A DNA stretch of 64,000 bases. It comes from Microcystis viridis FACHB-1342 (GTDB lineage: Bacteria; Cyanobacteriota; Cyanobacteriia; Cyanobacteriales; Microcystaceae). Shown one piece after another: positions 61,252 through 64,000 of the stretch. Numbering within the stretch: position 1 is the first letter of the stretch; each line of letters opens with the position of its first letter. The position numbers and the translations under genes were made by a program. Below the pieces are notes generated by a model that ran no database searches, was not told where the DNA came from, and was given only the letters and a program-made list of their open reading frames with translations. The stretch spans positions 32,193 to 96,192 of the forward strand of contig NZ_JACJSV010000007.1 of the NCBI RefSeq assembly GCF_014698335.1, written 5' to 3'.

Positions 61252-63873
61252 ATGTCTTTTGTCGGTTTACATATTCACAGTGATTATAGCTTACTTGATG
61301 GTGCTTCCCAATTACCGGCACTAATTGATCGAGCGATCGAATTAGGACAACCAGCGATCGCTTTAACCGATCATGGAGTCATGTATGGTGCGATCGAATT
61401 AATTAAAACCTGCCGTAATAAGGGAATAAAACCAATTATTGGCAACGAAATGTATGTAGTTAATGGCGATATTGAAGTCAATCTTCGCCACCGAAAATAT
61501 CATCAAGTTGTTTTAGCCAAAAACACGCAAGGCTATAAAAATCTGGTTAAATTAACTACTATTTCTAATCTGAAAGGTATTCAAGGTAAAGGCATTTTTG
61601 CTCGTCCTTGTATCAATAAAGAGTTACTCCAACAATATCACGAAGGATTAATAGTTACCAGTGCTTGCTTGGGTGGAGAGATTCCCCAAGCAATTTTAGC
61701 TAATAATAGAAAATTGGCTAAGGAAACTGCTAAATGGTATAAAAAACTTTTTGGTGATGATTTTTATTTAGAAATTCAAGACCACGGTTCTAAAGAAGAT
61801 CGGATTGTCAATGTAGAAATAGTTAAAATTGCTAAAGAATTAGGAATTAAAGTAGTTGCTACTAACGATTCTCACTTTATTTCCTGTTACGATGTAGAGG
61901 CACACGATGCCTTACTTTGTATTCAAACTGCCAAGTTAATTACTGAAGATAAACGCCTCCGTTATAGCGGAACAGAATACTTAAAATCTGCTGATGAAAT
62001 GCGTTTACTTTTCCGTGATCATCTGCCAGAAGATGTGATTGAAGAAGCGATTAATAACACCTTAGAAGTAGCAGAAAAAGTCGAACCTTATAACATATTT
62101 AATGAACCAAGACTACCTAACTATCCAGTTCCTGCCGGACATACTGCTGATAGTTATGTAGAAGAAATTGCTTGGTTAGGATTACTAGAAAGATTAAAAT
62201 GTCCTTCTCGTCACGAAATTGAACCTGTTTACAAAGAAAGACTTGAATACGAATTAAAAATGCTACAGAAAATGGGATTTTCTACCTATTTTCTCGTCGT
62301 TTGGGACTATATAAAATATGCTAGAGATCATGATATTCCCGTCGGTCCAGGACGCGGTTCTGCGGCGGGTTCTTTGGTAGCATATTCTTTAAAAATAACC
62401 AATATTGATCCCGTTCATCACGGGTTATTATTTGAGCGTTTTCTCAATCCTGAACGGAAATCTATGCCTGATATTGATACGGATTTCTGTATCGAGAGAC
62501 GGGATGAAATGATCCAATACGTTACGGAGAAATACGGGGAGGCTAATGTTGCTCAAATCATTACTTTTAACCGCATGACATCAAAAGCTGTCTTAAAAGA
62601 TGTGGCGCGGGTGTTAGATATTCCCTACGCCGAATCGGATAAAATGGCGAAAATGATTCCCGTTTCTCGCGGTAAACCCACACCTTTAAAAGTGATGATT
62701 TCCGATGAAACTCCCGAACCGGCATTTAAAGAAAGATACGATACGGAACCCCATGTGCGTCATTGGTTAGATATGGCAATTCGTATCGAAGGTACTAACA
62801 AAACCTTCGGAGTTCATGCCGCGGGAGTCGTCATTTCTTCCCAACCTTTAGATGAAGTGGTTCCCCTCCAGAAAAATAATGATGGGGCGGTAATTACCCA
62901 ATATTTCATGGAGGATTTAGAATCATTGGGATTGTTAAAAATGGACTTTTTAGGGTTAAGAAATTTAACTACTTTGAAAAAAACCGCCGATTTAATTAAA
63001 CAAAATCAGGGCATAGAAATTGATCTGGATCAATTGCCTTTAGATGAAAGAAAAGCCCTGCAAATTCGGGCTAAAGGGGAACATAAAAAACTACCTCCCG
63101 ATATTCTCAAAACCCACGGATTACTAGAAGAAGGGGATTTAGAAGGTATTTTCCAGTTAGAATCATCGGGGATGAAACAGATAGTTAAAGAGTTAAAACC
63201 ATCGGGTATTGAGGACATATCTTCAATCTTAGCACTCTATCGCCCCGGACCTTTAGATGCGGGATTAATTCCTCTCTTTATTGGCAGAAAACACGGTAGA
63301 GAACCCATTCGTTATGATCATCCTTTATTGGAACCAATTCTTAAGGAAACCTACGCAGTTTTAGTCTATCAAGAACAGATTATGAAAATGGCGCAGGATT
63401 TAGCCGGTTATTCCCTAGGAGAAGCGGATCTATTGCGTCGGGCAATGGGTAAGAAAAAAGCCTCCGAAATGCAGAAACAAAGGGAGATGTTTATCGATGG
63501 TGCTGCTAAAAATGGTGTGGAAAAAAGAATCGCTGAAAATCTCTTTGAACAGATGGTAAATTTTGCCGAATATTGTCTAGGAGGTGAGACGTTAATTTTA
63601 ACTGAGGAATACGGATTATTACCAATTGCTAAAATTGTGAGCGAAGAAATTAACTGCACTGTTTATACTGTTGACCAAAATGGTTTTGTTTATAGTCAAC
63701 CAATCTCTCAATGGCACGAGCGAGGTTTACAAGAAGTCTTTGAATATACCCTAGAAAATGGCCAAACTATCCAAGCAACCAAAGATCATAAATTTATGAC
63801 TAGCGACGGAGAAATGTTAGCCATAGATACAATATTTGAGCGCGGTTTAGATTTAAAATCCTCTGATTTTTCC
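61252..63873 (+). CDS. dnaE: DNA polymerase III alpha subunit, N-terminal half fused to a split-intein N-half
   Basis: 874 aa. Residues 1-774 are the N-extein: PHP domain ([20 protein letters not shown]), polymerase palm ([30 protein letters not shown]) and the FAEY junction. Residues 775-874 are the N-half of the split DnaE intein, starting Cys775 ([20 protein letters not shown]) with block B TKDHKFM and ending [13 protein letters not shown]; the stop follows at 63874. The other intein half and C-extein must be encoded elsewhere by a second dnaE gene, and the polymerase is made by protein trans-splicing. This split is a hallmark of many cyanobacteria. Confidence 0.97.
63574..63873 (+). other. 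Split intein N-fragment (IntN of DnaE)
   Basis: 100 codons within the dnaE reading frame. Block A is [18 protein letters not shown] with the nucleophile Cys, block B is [12 protein letters not shown] (Thr-x-x-His), and the fragment ends at the natural break typical of Npu and Ssp DnaE IntN. Unlike Npu (CLSYETEIL) and Ssp (CLSFGTEIL), the second-position residues here are LGG rather than LSY or LSF. Confidence 0.95.
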
Positions 63874-63879
63874 TAAAAA

Positions 63880-63911
63880 CCAAACCCCCCAATCTTGTCG
63901 GATTGAGGGGT
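63880..63911 (-). terminator. Intrinsic terminator of the rRNA operon
   Basis: On the minus strand CCCCTCAATC pairs with GATTGGGGGG around a CGACAA loop and is followed by TTTGGTTTTT. It lies 12 bp past the end of the 5S rRNA and ends the ribosomal RNA transcript; on the plus strand it faces the dnaE gene. Confidence 0.7.
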
Positions 63912-63923
63912 AGGAAAGAATAA

Positions 63924-64000
63924 TCCTGGCATCGAGCTATTGTCCCGGTCGGCAACCCGACAAGTATCTTGGCCACGGTGAAGTTTCACAACCGAGTTCG
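63924..64000 (-). rRNA. rrf: 5S ribosomal RNA, 3' part (gene continues beyond the window)
   Basis: The reverse complement of this end reads CGAACTCGGTTGTGAAACTT at the window edge and ends AATAGCTCGATGCCAGGA, the conserved 5S loop B/helix III segment and 3' strand of cyanobacterial 5S rRNA. About 77 of ~117 nucleotides are in view. An rrn operon on the minus strand therefore begins beyond 64000, transcribed toward dnaE. Confidence 0.9.

Noticed and set aside
1..64000. tRNA genes and riboswitches
   Set aside because: I looked for TTCGANTCC T-loops and for glycine or cobalamin riboswitch motifs near gcvP and glyA and saw none I could support. A covariance-model scan would be decisive.

Overview
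The window looks like chromosome from a low-GC unicellular cyanobacterium. Lineage markers are a DnaE interrupted by a split-intein N-half (61252-63876), a KaiC-family clock protein, minCDE, mreBCD, lpxA/lpxB, GUN4 and Uma2 proteins, about 18 HIP1 palindromes (GCGATCGC), heptanucleotide tandem repeats and a heavy load of MITEs. The mix of many toxin-antitoxin modules, Uma2 genes and MITEs is typical of Microcystis aeruginosa; that genus call is inference from gene content.

Layout. 1-300: right end of an IS200/IS605-like element abutting the C-terminal stump of an unknown gene. 389-9209: an unusual locus with features of a biological-conflict or signalling system. On the minus strand lie a small one-TM protein, a 1287-aa fusion of caspase-like protease, RecG/Schlafen-type HATPase region and Hsp70/actin-like ATPase, and a 729-aa lipoprotein with one TM segment and long coiled coils. 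Divergent from it lie a vWA-like protein with a damaged 5' end and a decayed OmpA/MotB-like domain. 9211-9805: relics (Uma2 tail, MITE, IS4 transposase fragment). 9802-18949: HisD-like protein lacking zinc ligands, accC, three Uma2 genes, a DUF29 gene, an Hsp70, a 43-aa small ORF and cinA. 19311-25183: an accessory island bounded by two near-identical AAA-like ATPase/PD-(D/E)XK genes and filled with RelE, Doc and VapBC-type modules and a GUN4 protein, including truncated duplicates.

25313-35000: housekeeping genes (WecA/MraY-like transferase, glyA, ppc, minCDE) mixed with three small coiled-coil/TM proteins. 35000-36112: nested mobile elements in an IS982-like transposase relic. 36113-38560: PrlF/YhaV and HigBA modules and a 256-aa protein with a recurrent cyanobacterial C-terminal region. 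38905-57496: DUF1537 kinase, lpxA, lpxB, gcvP, a GT39 transferase, pabC-like lyase, ssb, mreBCD, a class A PBP, an M61 peptidase and a class IV aminotransferase. 57575-64000: small ORFs, a stand-alone KaiC, a solute-binding protein, the N-terminal half of split DnaE, and the 3' end of a 5S rRNA on the minus strand with its terminator.

The clearest new structural result concerns one 213-215-bp MITE family ('MITE B', G-rich heptamer core). Its five insertions carry flanking duplications of the form TANNTA (one is TAAGCTA). In three of the five, the insertion point lies inside the stop codon of a gene (hsp70, pabC, kaiC), so the MITE's first G completes a TAG stop and the protein is unchanged. 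Five other MITE-like families also occur. The most intriguing system is the caspase/HATPase/Hsp70 locus at 389-9209, which in this strain appears to be partly decaying.
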